Numbered from the stretch's first letter, positions 45,351 through 58,639 are shown. The stretch: DNA of 64,000 nt from Phaseolus vulgaris (GCF_000499845.2 NC_023749.2:2513030-2577029), one strand, 5' to 3'. The notes: a model not told the origin generated them from the sequence alone. Numbers and translations: made by a program.

Positions 45351-45770
45351 ACACAAAAGCTAAATGTGATATCTCATCGATAGAGTATCTTGCCTTTCAG
45401 CATCCTTAAAAAATCACAAACATAAAAAACATCAGTGTCACTATGCAAAATTACTCACTCAGTTTGCAAGCTGAATCTAATGAAGTCTCAAACTAATCTA
45501 CAATACAACCCTCACCTAGAAGGACCACCAATAATGTCGTGCACCAAACAAAGATTCTTTCTCTAAGCACTAATTAATACACATTTTTTTTTCACGTGTT
45601 TCTTTGCCTATTGTGAAAGATCAAGATATTGAAATGCTAAAATAAAAACCCAAGCACCCACAATATCAAGGAAGAGTGGGTTAACCACTGGACCAGAAAA
45701 GTTCTTTGGTCATATTATCATTTTTATTTTACTTATAATTATTAACATAATTTATACATATTAATATTAT
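45351..45770. other. Intergenic DNA
   Basis: A short stretch (ACCAATAATGTC, GATTCTTTCT, TAAGCACTAAT at 45528-45575) resembles 61830-61865. No gene recognised. Confidence 0.35.
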
Positions 45771-45955
45771 ATTAACATTATTATTAATATTATATTAACA
45801 TTATTATTAATATTATTAATATTATTATAAATATTATTATTAATATTATTATAAATATTATTATTAATATTATTATAAATATTATTATTAATATTATTAT
45901 AAATATTATTATTAATATTATTATAAATATTATTATTAATATTATTATAATGAAT
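45771..45955. repeat. AT-only minisatellite, 27-bp unit
   Basis: About six clear copies of a 27-bp unit made of ATT and AATATT steps (ATTATTATTAATATTATTAT-aaatatt) preceded by shorter variants. The frame of Asn/Ile repeats on the minus strand is an artefact. Confidence 0.85.
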
Positions 45956-46213
45956 AGTTTCCAGTGTCGGATTCTTCAAAATTTGATACTGCAAATGTAA
46001 CCAAAAAATAAATTATGATGATGTATATATGTGATAAGTTAATGTCACTTCACAAACAACTTATTTTTACTTATTGAAATTCATAAAAACAATCTTTAAG
46101 AATTGAATAATAATTTCAATTAATGAAGTGCCTTCTAACTTCAATTAATGAATCAACCTCTAAGACCTAAGTTCAAAGCATATTTAAATATATATACCAG
46201 TTTAGGCTAAACT

Positions 46214-46774
46214 CACTAAAAAATTTAATTATATCTATTTATTAAGAATTGAGAAAATATAAAATATAAAATATTTTATTGATGTTTTACAATAAACTTT
46301 TGACACTTAAAAAAAATTAAAAAAAACTCTATTATTTTGATGAGATTTTAGAATAAATATTTAGAATTTAACGAAGGTTTTAAAATAAACCTTTGGAAAT
46401 TAACGAAAGTTAAAAAAATCTTTGTTATTTTATGGAGGTTTTAAAATAAACCTTTGTAAATTAACAAAGGTTAAAAAAACCTTCGTTATTTTGTGGAGGT
46501 TTTAAAATAAACCTTTGGAAATTAACGAAGGTTAAAAAAACCTTCGTTATTTTGCGGAGGTTTTAAAATAAACCTTTGGAAATTAATAAAGGTTAAAAAA
46601 ACCTCTGTTATTTTACTGAGGTTTTAGAATAAACCTTTGGAATTTAGCTAAGGTTAAAAAACCTCTGTTATTTTGTTGAGGTTTTAGAAAAAACTTCCAT
46701 TAATTAAATCAATTCCTAAGGTTATATTAACCTCCACTAAATAACCTCTATTAAAACCTTTTTTTCTTGTAGTG
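46214..46774. mobile_element. Possible CACTA-type element with a hairpin tandem array
   Basis: The right end reads TTTTTTTCTTGTAGTG (to 46774) and a candidate left end CACTAAAAAATTTAATT lies at 46214. The flanks (ACT and AGT) do not match, so the left border is uncertain. The middle is the array listed separately. Confidence 0.45.
46330..46700. repeat. About 60-bp tandem array with internal AACCTTCGTTAA palindromes
   Basis: Five to six units, each with AACGAAGGTTAAAAAAACC followed by TTCGTTATTTTG and GGAGGTTTTAAAATAAACC. The AACGAAGGTT / AACCTTCGTT pair makes each unit a short hairpin. Confidence 0.75.
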
Positions 46775-48950
46775 AGTGACGTTATGTCAGTTTATAAGCT
46801 ATACGGATTGCAATTATATAAGTTTTTTTTCATCCTATGCCTTGGTGTTTTTCTAATAATTGATCTTGCAATTTATTTATAGATAATATTCTAAATATTA
46901 TTTGTATTTTAATATTTTTTTACTGATAATGTATAAAATAAGAAATTTATTGATACAAGAAGTTTTGTTCTAAAGATACTTCTCCCTTTAACGGTTCAAA
47001 ATATATGGTAAAATTTCTTGCCATTTTACAAGTGATAAGGAGTGTCCACAATTTAGCAACTAAAGTGGTATAACAAAAGAGACATTGATATGCAGGGAAC
47101 GAATTGAGCTTTGAATGAGAATGCAAATGCAACCTATTTTCATTTTCATAGTCCACCATAATTCAACAGAAATCATGTAAGTAACTGAAGATAAAAATTA
47201 CACCACATAAAAATAAATAAATAAAGAGAACTAACATAAAAATCAATAAATAAATAAAAATTACTAACATAATCAAATATAAACATTACCATCATGTTTT
47301 GATGGATAGTGTTTCACAGTAAAAATATCTTTAGAACTTGTTAGGCAGGAACATACACATGTGGAGAAAGAAGTTGGGTGAAATTGTTCTATGTTAACAA
47401 TAAAACAGCACTCACCTAAAAGAATACTACCACAAATCACATACTAAGCATGGAGTAATTAATTACTCTTAGGTCTTTTATGAAAACTCCACTCGTAACA
47501 AATGAAGATATTTTAGTAGGATGTATTGTGCGTAAGATTTTTTTATATTCAAAAATATGGTAAAACATGTCTGTCAATTGTTATTCATTAGTGTGTATTA
47601 TTTGTTCATGATGAAAAGTATTTTGCACTGGAAATCTCCAGCTATGTGCTAACACTGATATACCTTTTTTATTATTTGAACACCATATTTTAATGTGCAA
47701 ATTCTATTATCTGATTATTTATGATACTGAATTTTGCACCATATCTGTTAGACTCTCCATTTTAATAATGTTTGTGATGTTGTATCTGTGCATTTTTATC
47801 TGGTTGAGATTGTTTTGAGAAAATAAAACTGTTACTTTCATGTCTTGTTACATGCTGATGGTACAGGAAAAGATAAAGGTAACAAAAGGCTTCATGTAGC
47901 AGTGAGTGTGAAAACATTTTTGGTGCAATGACCAAGGACAAGAAGAATCTGTTGGAGTCTTATAGTTATGAAACAAAAAGTAAGGTAAACACTCAATATA
48001 TATCTTAATAATATGTACACATATCGGGTTTGTGTCACATTCAGATACATTGTATGGGTTGGGCAAGTAAGGGTTGGACAACTTCCATTCTTTTCATTCT
48101 TTTTTTCATCATTAGAATTATTCTTTCCAATCTGATGCATTAGTTCTTAACCAAAGAAATTAAAACATTTCTAATATTAAATTTATCTTATTTTGTATGT
48201 TTTTTATTTATTTTTCACTGTAATTTCTTTTCTTAAATGTCATTGTACATTTTTTCACATACAATTTTCTCGTCTAATTAAATATATTATATTGAGATTG
48301 CACTGTTTTTAACTTACACTCAAATTGATATAATAATAGATAATGCATAAAAAATGGTATATTAAAGGATGAGTTGGCAAATGCAAATGTAAAATGTAAA
48401 TGTTTTGTACTTTATATTCTAATAAAGCAAAACAAAACAAGTCATTACTTTAATAAAGTTTTATTTTTTTCTCACTACTGTTGTCTGAGACAATAAATGA
48501 TAGCAATTGACTTGTGTTGTTGGTATAAAGCACTTTTTCTTGTTGTAGTTCTTATGGGTGTTGTTGTTTTAAGTGGTTTCCCATATTCGTTCTATGTTGA
48601 AATTTTAAAAAAAATATATTTGTCTAAAAGTTCTCAACTTTTTTCTTTTACAGGATCAATAATCGTAGAAACTATCACTGTAGAACCAATAAAGTGAAAA
48701 ACGAGTCTCTATCATATTGTAATAAATTGAAATGTAGTTTAGGCTTTGTAATTTATTTTGTAGTTTATGTTGCATGGAGAAGTATATAAAAATGGTATAT
48801 GTGTAAAATTAGGCTATTATTATTTTTGTAAATATCGAAAATAGAATTATATTGTGTAATATCTATTGCAAAAATTAGAATAAAATAAATATTTGAATGA
48901 ACTTTTTATTACAATGAAAAATTGTAAGAATTTACTAATATAATTTATAT
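46775..48950. other. Intergenic DNA without a recognised gene
   Basis: 48525-48575 matches a repeat in intron 1 of the SCPL gene, and 48580-48730 resembles the 51640-51990 duplication (GATCAATAATCGTA, AAATGAGTCTCT-type strings). Small frames at 46947-47159 and 47848-48140 have no family features. Confidence 0.4.
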
Positions 48951-49369
48951 TATTTTGTATGTAGTAAATTATAAAATAATAATATAAATTTAAGTATTAA
49001 TAGAATAATCACTAAACTATTAAAGAGTATGGTGATATATGATTTCCATAATATAGATGTAATTTATTGGATATAATTTTAATGAACAATAAACTTAGAT
49101 TGAGAATCATTTATTAAATTTTGATTGTGGACTCCTTAATTTGTTTTCTTTTTATTGTTAGGTGTTCAAATACTTTTTTTTAATAAAAGTATTGTCTATC
49201 GAATGCCTTTTTCATTTGTTTAAAATTATACATCAAATAAAGACACTCTTAGGAATTTAAAAAAAAAAAAACTGAAAACATCTATAATTCACTTATGATG
49301 ATAATATAATTTAGTAATATTAATTACAAAAATAATTCGTAATTTTTTTTAAAAATGTGATGGTTAGGT

Positions 49370-49780
49370 CACTAGTATCATTCCTTTTAGTAACTGTTGG
49401 CCTAGTCGAATAGGAGAAACTGGTAGGGATAGTATAAAGCGGGTGAGGAAAAGCAAAACGGTTGAGCTAGGCGAACGACCCATGCTTTTTAGGGATGATA
49501 CTGCGGATAAAAATTGGTGAATGACCCAGGTATTCTAGTGAAATTGGTGTGCATATTGAAACAAGGGTGGAAAATAACATAACTGCTGGGCCAGCCGAAT
49601 GTGCCCAGGCTTTTTAGACAATTTGGTGCGGATATAAAATCGTAAGGTTAGCAAATAGAAAAGCTGATGGATCAGCCTAATGGGCCCGACTTTTTCCAGA
49701 ACTTAGGGTGTGAGAAAATGAAAACCAGGGATTCCAAGAGTAAAATATAAAATAAAAAATAATAATAAAAAGGCTTCTTC
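49370..49780 (+). repeat. Dispersed repeat R2, copy 3
   Basis: Matches 8630-9070 (CATATTGAAACAAGGGTGGA; GCCGAATGTGCCCAGGCTTT). Confidence 0.65.
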
Positions 49781-50000
49781 TTCCTACACCCCTATGTTTT
49801 TTCTCCTGCACCCCATAATTTAAAAAATCCAGAAACTGCCCTGACCATGTATTTGAAAAAGGGCACCCTGGTGGAGTTTGTTTGACACTGTTAATCTTCT
49901 ACATTCATCTCAGGCCTTGGTGGAGGAGTGAATTACTTTGTCGAAGGTAAGAATTAAGTTTTGTTTAGGATTATGGATTTTTTGAGTTATACTAAGCTTT

Positions 50001-50052
<52 letters not shown>

Positions 50053-50054
50053 CA
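49781..50054. other. Spacer of the inverted repeat with a TA microsatellite
   Basis: 49775-49860 has C-rich CTTCTTCCTACACCCCTATG and CTCCTGCACCCCATAA strings, similar in reverse to 28868-28915. A TA run lies at about 50000-50052. Confidence 0.45.
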
Positions 50055-50905
50055 AAGTATACTAAGGATGCATCTAAGTTTAATTGAAAAATATTAAAAT
50101 AATACAGTAGAATTAATTTGAAAAAAATATAAAAAGCTAACGAAATTGGAAATACTAACAAATAAATAAAATAGATATAAACTAAAAAAATATTATTTAG
50201 TTTGATTCATCGACCCACAATTATTTTTGCACATTAATATTTTAAACAAAATAACAATTTCAAAAATAATTAAATATGAATTTTGAAATTATGTACCATA
50301 AAATAAAATTTTATACAAGAAATTCATGTCCAAGATTTTTTTAAAATAATTTCAAATTTATTAAATAATATTTTTATTTTATTTTTTAATTATAATTTTT
50401 AAAAAAATCAACTCAAGATAAGGGATGGCGAATTTAGTATACTCGTGACTCTGAAGTTTCTTAGTATTTGATTAGGATTTCCTTAAATATTAATAAAAAT
50501 TATATTTGAAATGTTTTAGGTGAGCAAGTTCTTTAAGCCTCTATTTTTTATTATTATTTTTACTTTATATTTTACTTTTGGAACCCCTTGTTTTCATTTA
50601 TCCAAACGCTCAGTTCTATAAAATGTAGGGCCATTAGCCTGTTTCATCAGTTTTTCTATCTGCTAACCTTACGATTTTATATCCGCTCCAAATTGGCTGA
50701 AAAAGCCTGGGCACATTCGGCTGGTCCAATAGTTACTATTTACAATCTCAGATTTTATATTCTCAGTACTATCGCTAAAAATGATGGGTTCCTCGCCTAT
50801 CCTACCGTTTTGCTATTCTTCACCCGCTTTATACTATACCCACCAATTTCTCACATTCAACTAGCCCAAGAGTTACTGAAAGAAATGATACTAGTGACCT
50901 AATCA
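50055..50905 (-). repeat. Dispersed repeat R2, copy 4 (inverted, interrupted)
   Basis: 50905-50540 matches the R2 body and 50130-50055 matches the R2 tail (the GATGCATCC region) in reverse. The 400 bp between is AT-rich and may be an insertion. Confidence 0.55.
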
Positions 50906-51225
50906 TCACAATTTTAAAAATATTTATAAATTACTTTTATAGTTAATATTACTAAATTATATTTATCATCATAAGTGAATTATAAATGTTTTCATTTTTA
51001 AAAAAAACTCCTAAAAGTGTTTTTATTTAATGTGTAAATTTAAATGAATGAAAAAGACATTCGAATAGACAATACTTTATAAAAAAATATGTTTGAGTAC
51101 CTGTCAAATTAAGGAGTTACAATCAAAATTTATTAAATGATTACCAATTTAAGTTTTACTCCTTAAATAGTTTAGTGGTTATTCTATTAATACTTAATTT
51201 TTTATTATTATTTTATAATTATATA

Positions 51226-51592
51226 AATTATATTTTATGATAATTTTTAGGGTAAACACTTCAATATTATTTGTGTGTCCACTACTAATTAATATTAGTT
51301 GAATTAGGTTTTTTTATAATTATGTCTTGTATTTTTTTTTAAATTAATATAATTACATCTAAAAAATAATAAAAATAAATACTAATTTTTGTTTATAAAT
51401 TCAACTTTTATGTTGTTGTAGGGTTTAATTTTTTATTTTCTTCATTCTTAAAAAAAATCAAACTAAACATTTTTAATTTATTACTTTTATATTTTTATTT
51501 TGTAAAAATTTATTTCTTTACTCATTAATTATATTTCTAACTATTTTAAACATTAAAAATATTTATTTTTTAATGCATTTAAAATTAAAATT
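51226..51592. other. AT-rich spacer
   Basis: Nothing recognised. Confidence 0.4.
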
Positions 51593-51988
51593 ATCAGTTT
51601 TTTTTAATTTTTTAATTTATTTATTTTATTACTTTTGAAATGGTGCTAGATATGACACTAGTTCACCATATTCATTCTATGTTAAAATTAAAAAAAAAAT
51701 CAATATAAAGGTTGTGAACTTTTTTCTTTTATAAGATCAATAATCGTAAAAGTAGTCACCACATAACCAATAAGAGTGTAAAATGAGTTTATCAGTTTTT
51801 TTTAATTTTTTAATTTATTTATTTTATTACTTTTGAAATGGTGCTAGATATGACACTAGTTCACCATATTCATTCTATGTTAAAATTAAAAAAAAAATCA
51901 ATATAAAGGTTGTGAACTTTTTTCTTTTATAAGATCAATAATCATAAAAGTAGTCACCACATAACCAATAAGAGTGTAAAATGAGTCT
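51593..51988. repeat. 198-bp tandem duplication
   Basis: Two near-identical units, 51593-51790 and 51791-51988. I found one clear internal difference (AATCGTAAAA versus AATCATAAAA). A diverged relative lies at about 48580-48730. Confidence 0.85.
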
Positions 51989-52436
51989 CTCAGATTGTAA
52001 TGGATTAAAATGCAGTTTAAATACTAAATTTTCTGACAATGATATCAGAATGGTATATGTATGAAATCAAGCTATTATTACGTGTGTCAATGTCAAAAAT
52101 AAAATTATGTTGTGTAATATTTATTGCAAAAATTAGAAAAAAATAGATATTTGAATTACTTTTTTATTACAATGAAAAGTAGTAAAAATTTACTTATTAT
52201 TAAGTAAATATTTATATTTTTTTTAATAAGAAAAACCAATAATTTCATTATTTATCAATCATATGATAAAAAGTAACCTCATTTGTCTATAATTGTATAA
52301 GAATAGTAATTTTAGATTCAATAGGCCAAAGTCTTGATGATTAACGAGATTAATGATAAAAAGATCCAACATAATATAACGTAAATACCTCTAGTTTAAG
52401 TGGATGTTAAACAACAAAATATATATATACCTCTAG

Positions 52437-53370
52437 TTTATATTTTTCATGTTAATTGTTTTTAAGGATTTAATTCTCAAGTATATATTAAAGTAAACCA
52501 ATTTTTCTTCATCTTCTTTAACTAACTTTATTATGTGTCTGATTAAACTAATTTCAATTATATATAAACTTGTAATACATTGATTATGAAATAATATATT
52601 CAATATAATAAATAAATAGTTTAAATTTAATAAAAAAATATTATTGGTTAAAATTTAAAAAAATAATTAAAATAATATATTTTAAAAGTGAGGATCCACG
52701 TATCTTTTTCTTCATGCATTAGAACGGAAAAAGAGTGTATTATTTTGGACAGTGGAAATTGCGTTAGATGGCCACAAGACCATAGTTTTCAATTATCTAT
52801 TTTCTTTCACTAAAATATTAACAACTCCCTAGTCAACTCCTTATCATGTTTTTCTGTTTTTAGAAACAAAATGTGGTCATTCAAATACAAAGATAATGAC
52901 ATAAAAAATATATTTTTTATTTATTTAATATTATTATGTTTGCATCATACTTTTTGTGTTACAATATGATCATATATTGATTTACATTTTTATTAATGCA
53001 TGCACTAAAAGAAATAATGCAAAATAAATATTTTGTATTAAATATATATTTTATAAGCAAACTAAATAAGATGAGTGAAATTGTTTTAGAGATTGATTAC
53101 CTGAAAGTAAAATATAAATAACAATTAACATTCTCAAAATAAAATGTTGGTATAAATGAAAAAATAAAAAATAATCTATCTGGGTAGTAATATTTATATA
53201 TTTATTTAAATTTTTGATATTTTGTAAAAGAATTTATAAAGTTAAAAGTTAGGAAGTTAGATAAACAGTGGTTAGGTGAATTAAGGCATAGAAAAAATGT
53301 TTGAAATATGAAGATGGAGTCTTAGTGTGATTCCTTGAATGATCAGTTTAATGTATATGGCAAAGATGAC
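52437..53370 (+). repeat. Dispersed repeat R1, copy C
   Basis: Matches R1 copy A from 10300 to about 11330 (GTGAGGATCCACGTATCTTT, GATAAACAGTGGTTAGGTGA), with small deletions. Confidence 0.65.
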
Positions 53371-53639
53371 ATATACATTGAACAAAGGATATGTACTTAT
53401 CTATGTACGTAACTGAAGAAAAAAATTAAACGACATAAAAATAAATAAATAAATAAATAAAACTAACATTATTAGATATAAATGTCATTGTGTTTTAATA
53501 AACAATGTTTAATAGTAAAAACGCCATGTCATAAATGGATTTCTTTTTTTACTAATATCTACATATATCAACAACAAATGTGAACAATTTATAATGCTGA
53601 AGAGGTGGTCAGGACTCAAGTTAATATACTTATACTTAA
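53371..53639. other. AT-rich spacer
   Basis: Nothing recognised. Confidence 0.35.
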
Positions 53640-53775
53640 TTTATGACCATCTGATGAATTAATTGATTTAACTTATATATTTAAATACCATAAACTATAA
53701 CTTGCACAAGACCATTATACTGATACAAATAATCAACACATGGTATACCACCATCATTATAACCCCTACAACTAG
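53640..53775 (+). repeat. Copy of a WDR55-pseudogene intron segment
   Basis: Closely matches 4625-4755, within the long intron between exons 13 and 14 (GATTTAACTTATATATTTAA, CCATAAACTATAA, GACCATTATAC, CCCTACAACTAG), in the same orientation on the plus strand. It may be a shared transposon relic or a small duplicated piece. Confidence 0.55.
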
Positions 53776-56700
53776 GTCAAAAATCCTAAGTAGAGTGTAC
53801 ACTTGTACTGTTGTAAATAAATAGTGATGAAAAAATTATGTGGCTAGTTTGTTGTTCTGTCCATGTAGCATTCCACCTTTCCCAAGTTTATTTTTTTTTC
53901 ATCTTCATAGTTGTATTTTTTATATTTTCTTGAAATGTGATAGATTTTGTTTCTCGTCGTTCTAACGTAATCCTAAAAATTAGTGTAATCTAATCTCTGT
54001 GAAAATTAAAAATAATTAAAATAAATTTCTAGGAGAGTAAGACGTCAAATAAGTTTCTAAACTTAAACTACTCCGTATCAATGTATTTTAAACGTATATT
54101 AATATTGTCATTTAAATTACACAACTTTTGAAATTTTGAACTATTATAACAATATGTTAAAAAAATGTCTACTTTAAGAACTAATACAACAGATCTATAT
54201 ATTCTGGAGAATAAATGATACTTTACTTTTTTTTTAAGTAAAAGTTAAAATAAACTTGAACTAAAACAAAATATAATTTTGATTATTTGACATATTTGAA
54301 GACTTTATAGCATGGAACACTACAAGACATAGAGGTTACGTACTCACTCACCAAGGTAACATCTCCCGTGACTGTACCAACAATATCTTTCTCTCCAGTA
54401 CACACTTTCCTCTCTCTCCTCAAATCATGTCTATCTAATTAACCTCAACGACAATCATTTTTCTAAAATATTCTATATTTTATCAAGTTTAACACCTCTT
54501 TTTATTTCATTTCTATACAAAGTTTAACAGTTCAAATTCATATAAAACCAGAAACATTCACTACTTGTGGTATGATGATCGTGCAATGGCATGGTCACTT
54601 AGGAGAATTGGGAAACTAATTGAGTTAAAAGCATTTTACCTAATACTAAAGAATGCAGCAATGGCATGGCTAAAGTATTTTGAAGATATATAAATTAAAT
54701 ACATAATATTTAAAATAATTAAACATATAATGAAGTTATTGTTAGTTCAGAACGTTAATGGCTTAATTTATGTTTTCCCCCTAATTTTCAGTAGACAATT
54801 ACGACCAAAAGTGACTGTTATGCCAATTACTTTATAAATAAATGATAGTTTTACTATAAAAGATTTTAAAAAAATAATTAATTGTTATATTGATTAAATT
54901 ATATATTATTTTAAATATTAAATAAATTATTTTTATTTAAATTAATTTTTATTATTGGTAAATATTTTTTAAATTTTTATTTAATTAATTATTTAAGGTT
55001 TGAGCTACATCATCTTTCAAGTGTTTTGGTTGTAATTGTATGTGATATTGATGATGAAAGTGTTTTAGGGTTAATTGTTTGTGAAATTGATCTTCAAAAT
55101 GGTTATAGAAAGTTAGAAATAAGTAGTAATGAGAGGTGATGTACAACTGCATATGTTGTCGTTGTCGGTGTCGGTGTTGGCGCCCAGATTTGAATAAAAG
55201 TGATCCTTGGTTTACGTGCATGGCTGCATGGTCCCTCCATTACTCTGCTTCTTTAATATTCAAGGTAATTTCTACCACTTTCCTCACTCCACACTTAAAT
55301 GCTATCAACTATAACTATAACAAAACAATATACAGGGAAACTTTCAAAATATTTATTACTATTTTACTCATCTATTTTTTTTATAATTTCAATGCCCATT
55401 TTTCTAAAATTATTACTATAGCCAGATCTTTATTTTATTAGTTTTTTTTTTCATTTATATTCATTCTACCACTTTCCATGCGAAAACAACTTGTTCATTT
55501 ATCTTCTTTACATATGTAAATTTGTATAGTTTTGTTGTCTTCTCACTTCTTTCCTCTGTATTCCTATAAGTTCTTTTGTGTTATTTTTTTCTTTTTTTTG
55601 ACGCCAATATTGTGTATGGAATAAACTGATGATATAATCTTAAATTATAGTGCTCGAATTAGGTTAATGTGTTTAATGTATTTCAAGTGTCTGAATTTAT
55701 TTTTTTTACGAATTTTGTGTCCATTTTCTATGTATGTTAAGTTTGTACTTCTCTTTTTAGAAATATTTTCATTAAAGTTGAAGAAAATGTGAGATTTTAT
55801 GGTTTATTTTTTTATTAATTAATGTCTTTGGTTGTAAGAAATTTGGCTTTTGAATTGTGTTTTTTTGAATTTGTTTATTCTGCTATAAGTATTATATTTT
55901 CATTTTATAAAAAAAATAAAAGCAAAAGCAAGTATTCTTCATAGTTGCAAGTTGACAAATACAACAATCTTTCTTAACCAAATACTAGTTCACAAAATGA
56001 AGGGATAAAAAAAAGAGAATTGTGTTCTCATTAAATTTTGTTTGTGACAAAAAATTTATGAACCAATTATATTTGATGAAATAACAATATGCAATTTGTC
56101 GATTTTTCAGATTTGTTTGTAACTTTTACTTGCAACCTAAATGACCAGAAATTAACATATTTTTAAATGATTTATACATAACATGATAGATATAGTTTCT
56201 TTCTAAAACATTCAAAATTAAATTCGAACAATTATTAGAAGATTTAACTAGAAAGCAAGTGTTGGGTGAAAAAAAGATAACAAAAGGCTGTACCTACCAT
56301 TTATTAATTTTTATATTGAAATTTTGTTGACTATATCATTTGAAAATGTTATGGATTTATACTACTGAGATGAAATGTATAATCCATTAATATACCAAAT
56401 CTTAAAATATTTTCAACCAATATTAATTACAATAAGTGATAGTTTATACATGAATAAATAGTCCTTTTGTGATTATGTAACTATAACTACTATCAAATAT
56501 AAAATCTATTTTTTTTACAAATTACAATATTCTTCATATAACAACAAAAATTATTGTTACACATTTTTTTCAATAACATGCATGTATTTTATTAAAATTT
56601 TCAAATTTATTAAAAAATTATTATATAAAAAAATAGCTATTAAATTTGAATGATAAAAACTATTTTAAGTTCCTATTCAAATTCTGGTTTGTGAGAGCCA

Positions 56701-57083
56701 TAATATCTGAAGTTAACTTATTTACCGTCATAACTTTTTAAGGTTCCCTCTTGATCATTGTTGTGTATTTAGACAATCGTTTTCATAATTAAGATCATGT
56801 TAATTTGGTAATTTGATTATGTTAGTTTGTTTTTGATAATACCTAATTTATGTTTTAATGTTTTATTTTAAAAGAAAAAATAGTAATTAAAACTCAAGAA
56901 TAAAATCTTCAAGACAAAACTTATTAGAAATTGCATTAACATAAAATCAATTCTAGACCTATAATTACTTACATATAGTTCTTTTTAATAGAAAAATGAT
57001 ATATTTACATACCTTAAAAAATATATTCTTAACAATTCAATATATTAATATTTTAATTATTTTTCTTTTATATTTTAATATAA

Positions 57084-57130
<47 letters not shown>

Positions 57131-57294
57131 TAAAAAGTTTAATTTGATAACTGTAAATTAAAATACACCAGTTTATAACTCAAGTGTAATTTAGACCATA
57201 TAATTTTTAAATTGTTTCATTTTAGTAAAAAAATTATTTTTCTTTCTTACCGTAAATCGCTAAAAACTCAGAATCACTAAAAACTTATTTCCTC
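53776..57294. other. Long AT-rich region without recognised genes
   Basis: Holds a TA microsatellite (about 57090-57126) and a short balanced stretch at 55135-55260 (GTCGTTGTCGGTGTCGGTG, CATGGCTGCATGGTCCC) in which no protein was recognised. Frames at 54985-55441 lack family features. Confidence 0.45.
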
Positions 57295-57719
57295 CACTAC
57301 AAGAAAATTATTAAATAGTAACCAAATTTAGAAAGAAAGAATAATTAGTCACTATATTAACTAAATTAAATACTAATTTAGAGACTAAACAATTATTGAT
57401 ATCTAATGTGATTTCTATTATTAGTAAAATATTATAAATGATTTTTAAATTTGTATATAAATTAACTAATAAAGTTTTAACTACTAAAATTTTAGATTCT
57501 AAATTAGTCTCTAATAGAAACTAATTTAGAATATAAGTAGTTAATAGATAAAATCTTGGTAGCTAATAGTCATATACTAATTTAAAAATTATTTTATAAA
57601 TTTTTATTAATAATAAAAATTATTTTAGATATAATTTAATTTATAAAATGGTTTTTAATTTAATTATTAATTATTTTAGTATTTAAAATTAGTTTTTATT
57701 TAATAATTTTCTTGTAGTA
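57295..57719. mobile_element. CACTA-type MITE, about 425 bp, second copy
   Basis: Starts CACTACAAGAAAATTATT and ends AATAATTTTCTTGTAGTA, giving inverted ends of more than 20 bp (last base A instead of G). The interior shares strings with 42388-42759. No matching 3-bp flank found. Confidence 0.7.
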
Positions 57720-57839
57720 ATAGTAATATATTGTAGATAAGTAAGGAATTATATTGTTGGAATAGATTATAAAGTGAATGTGTCTGTTATGCAAGTAAGT
57801 ATTTTTCTAGAGTTATGAATATATCATCTTGCTTAGGGT

Positions 57840-58120
57840 GGCAAAAATGAGCATCCTGATGAATGAGAAATGCAGTTTGAGCAACATACAATGTTCTTGC
57901 CTGGTTCTACAGGCTCTGTCATTTGCCAGAGTTCAGTAGCTTTGGTTGGAGGGCAGGAGTTGTTGAAGAAAGAAACAATCATGTGCCACTTTCTTTTGCA
58001 AGTGCAATTGAGGACAGAGGTGGGTGGAGGACTTAAACTCTTGCATGTGCTCGATGTGACCTCGCACTACGCAAACCAAATGCTTCTCATCTTTTCTTTA
58101 CATCAAATTTATTAGTTTTC
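57840..58120. other. Balanced-composition island, unrecognised
   Basis: An 81-codon frame runs on the plus strand from 57870 (GSTGSVICQSSVALVGGQEL inside), in sequence clearly richer in G and C than its flanks. No domain, signal peptide or splice context was recognised. It may be an exon, a gene fragment or a non-coding transcript. Confidence 0.25.
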
Positions 58121-58639
58121 ACTTTTCATTTCTCAGTGCCAACCTGACTTTAGAGAGGGGACCATGCATCTCTTTCTTACAAATAAACAACCTTTTCTCC
58201 TTCACAAGCCCTAGCTAGGGACGTATGAGCAAGAGTACCACTAACTCTTCTCACTGACCCATACTCAACTTTTTTGTACCTGATTGCATATTAAGTAATT
58301 GCTGTTAGTTAGTGCACTTCCTAAAACCAATTTCCATTCATCAGACTCAACACACTAATATAAATAATAGTATACATTTCAAAAAATAAGTTACGTCATT
58401 TATTATTGTGTATCTACCGAGTGTCGATCACCTGCTTTACTGATTTGGGCATCGAAATATCTGTTCCAGATACTTCCTCCATTTCGCATTTACTCAAAAC
58501 TGAGAGACGAAAAAGAAACACGAAAAAACGAGAAGGATCCAGTAAAACTCTAACAACTTGCCAGACGAAAACTTCCATATTTATTTAAATTCATCTCCTT
58601 AATAGGAACAACTTTAAATTTTAGTACAAATTAAAAATA
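58121..58639. other. Intergenic DNA
   Basis: Nothing recognised; a 60-codon frame at 58406-58588 has no family features. Confidence 0.35.

Larger units (their letters stand above)
48965..51225. repeat. Large imperfect inverted repeat built from two opposed R2 copies
   Basis: The left arm (about 48965-49780) matches the reverse complement of the right arm (about 51225-50540). Shared strings include GGTCACTAGTATCATT, AGTATAAAGCGGGTGA, AGCCGAATGTGCCCAGGCTT and TTTTGATTGT. The left arm has an extra stretch of about 60 bp near 49030-49090. The arms are separated by about 760 bp. Confidence 0.7.

Noticed and set aside
45767..45994. Asn/Ile-repeat protein
   Set aside because: Translation of an AT-only minisatellite.
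55178..55187. TGGCGCCCAG resembling a primer binding site
   Set aside because: No LTR ends with it, no matching LTR pair nearby, and the complementarity stops after ten bases.
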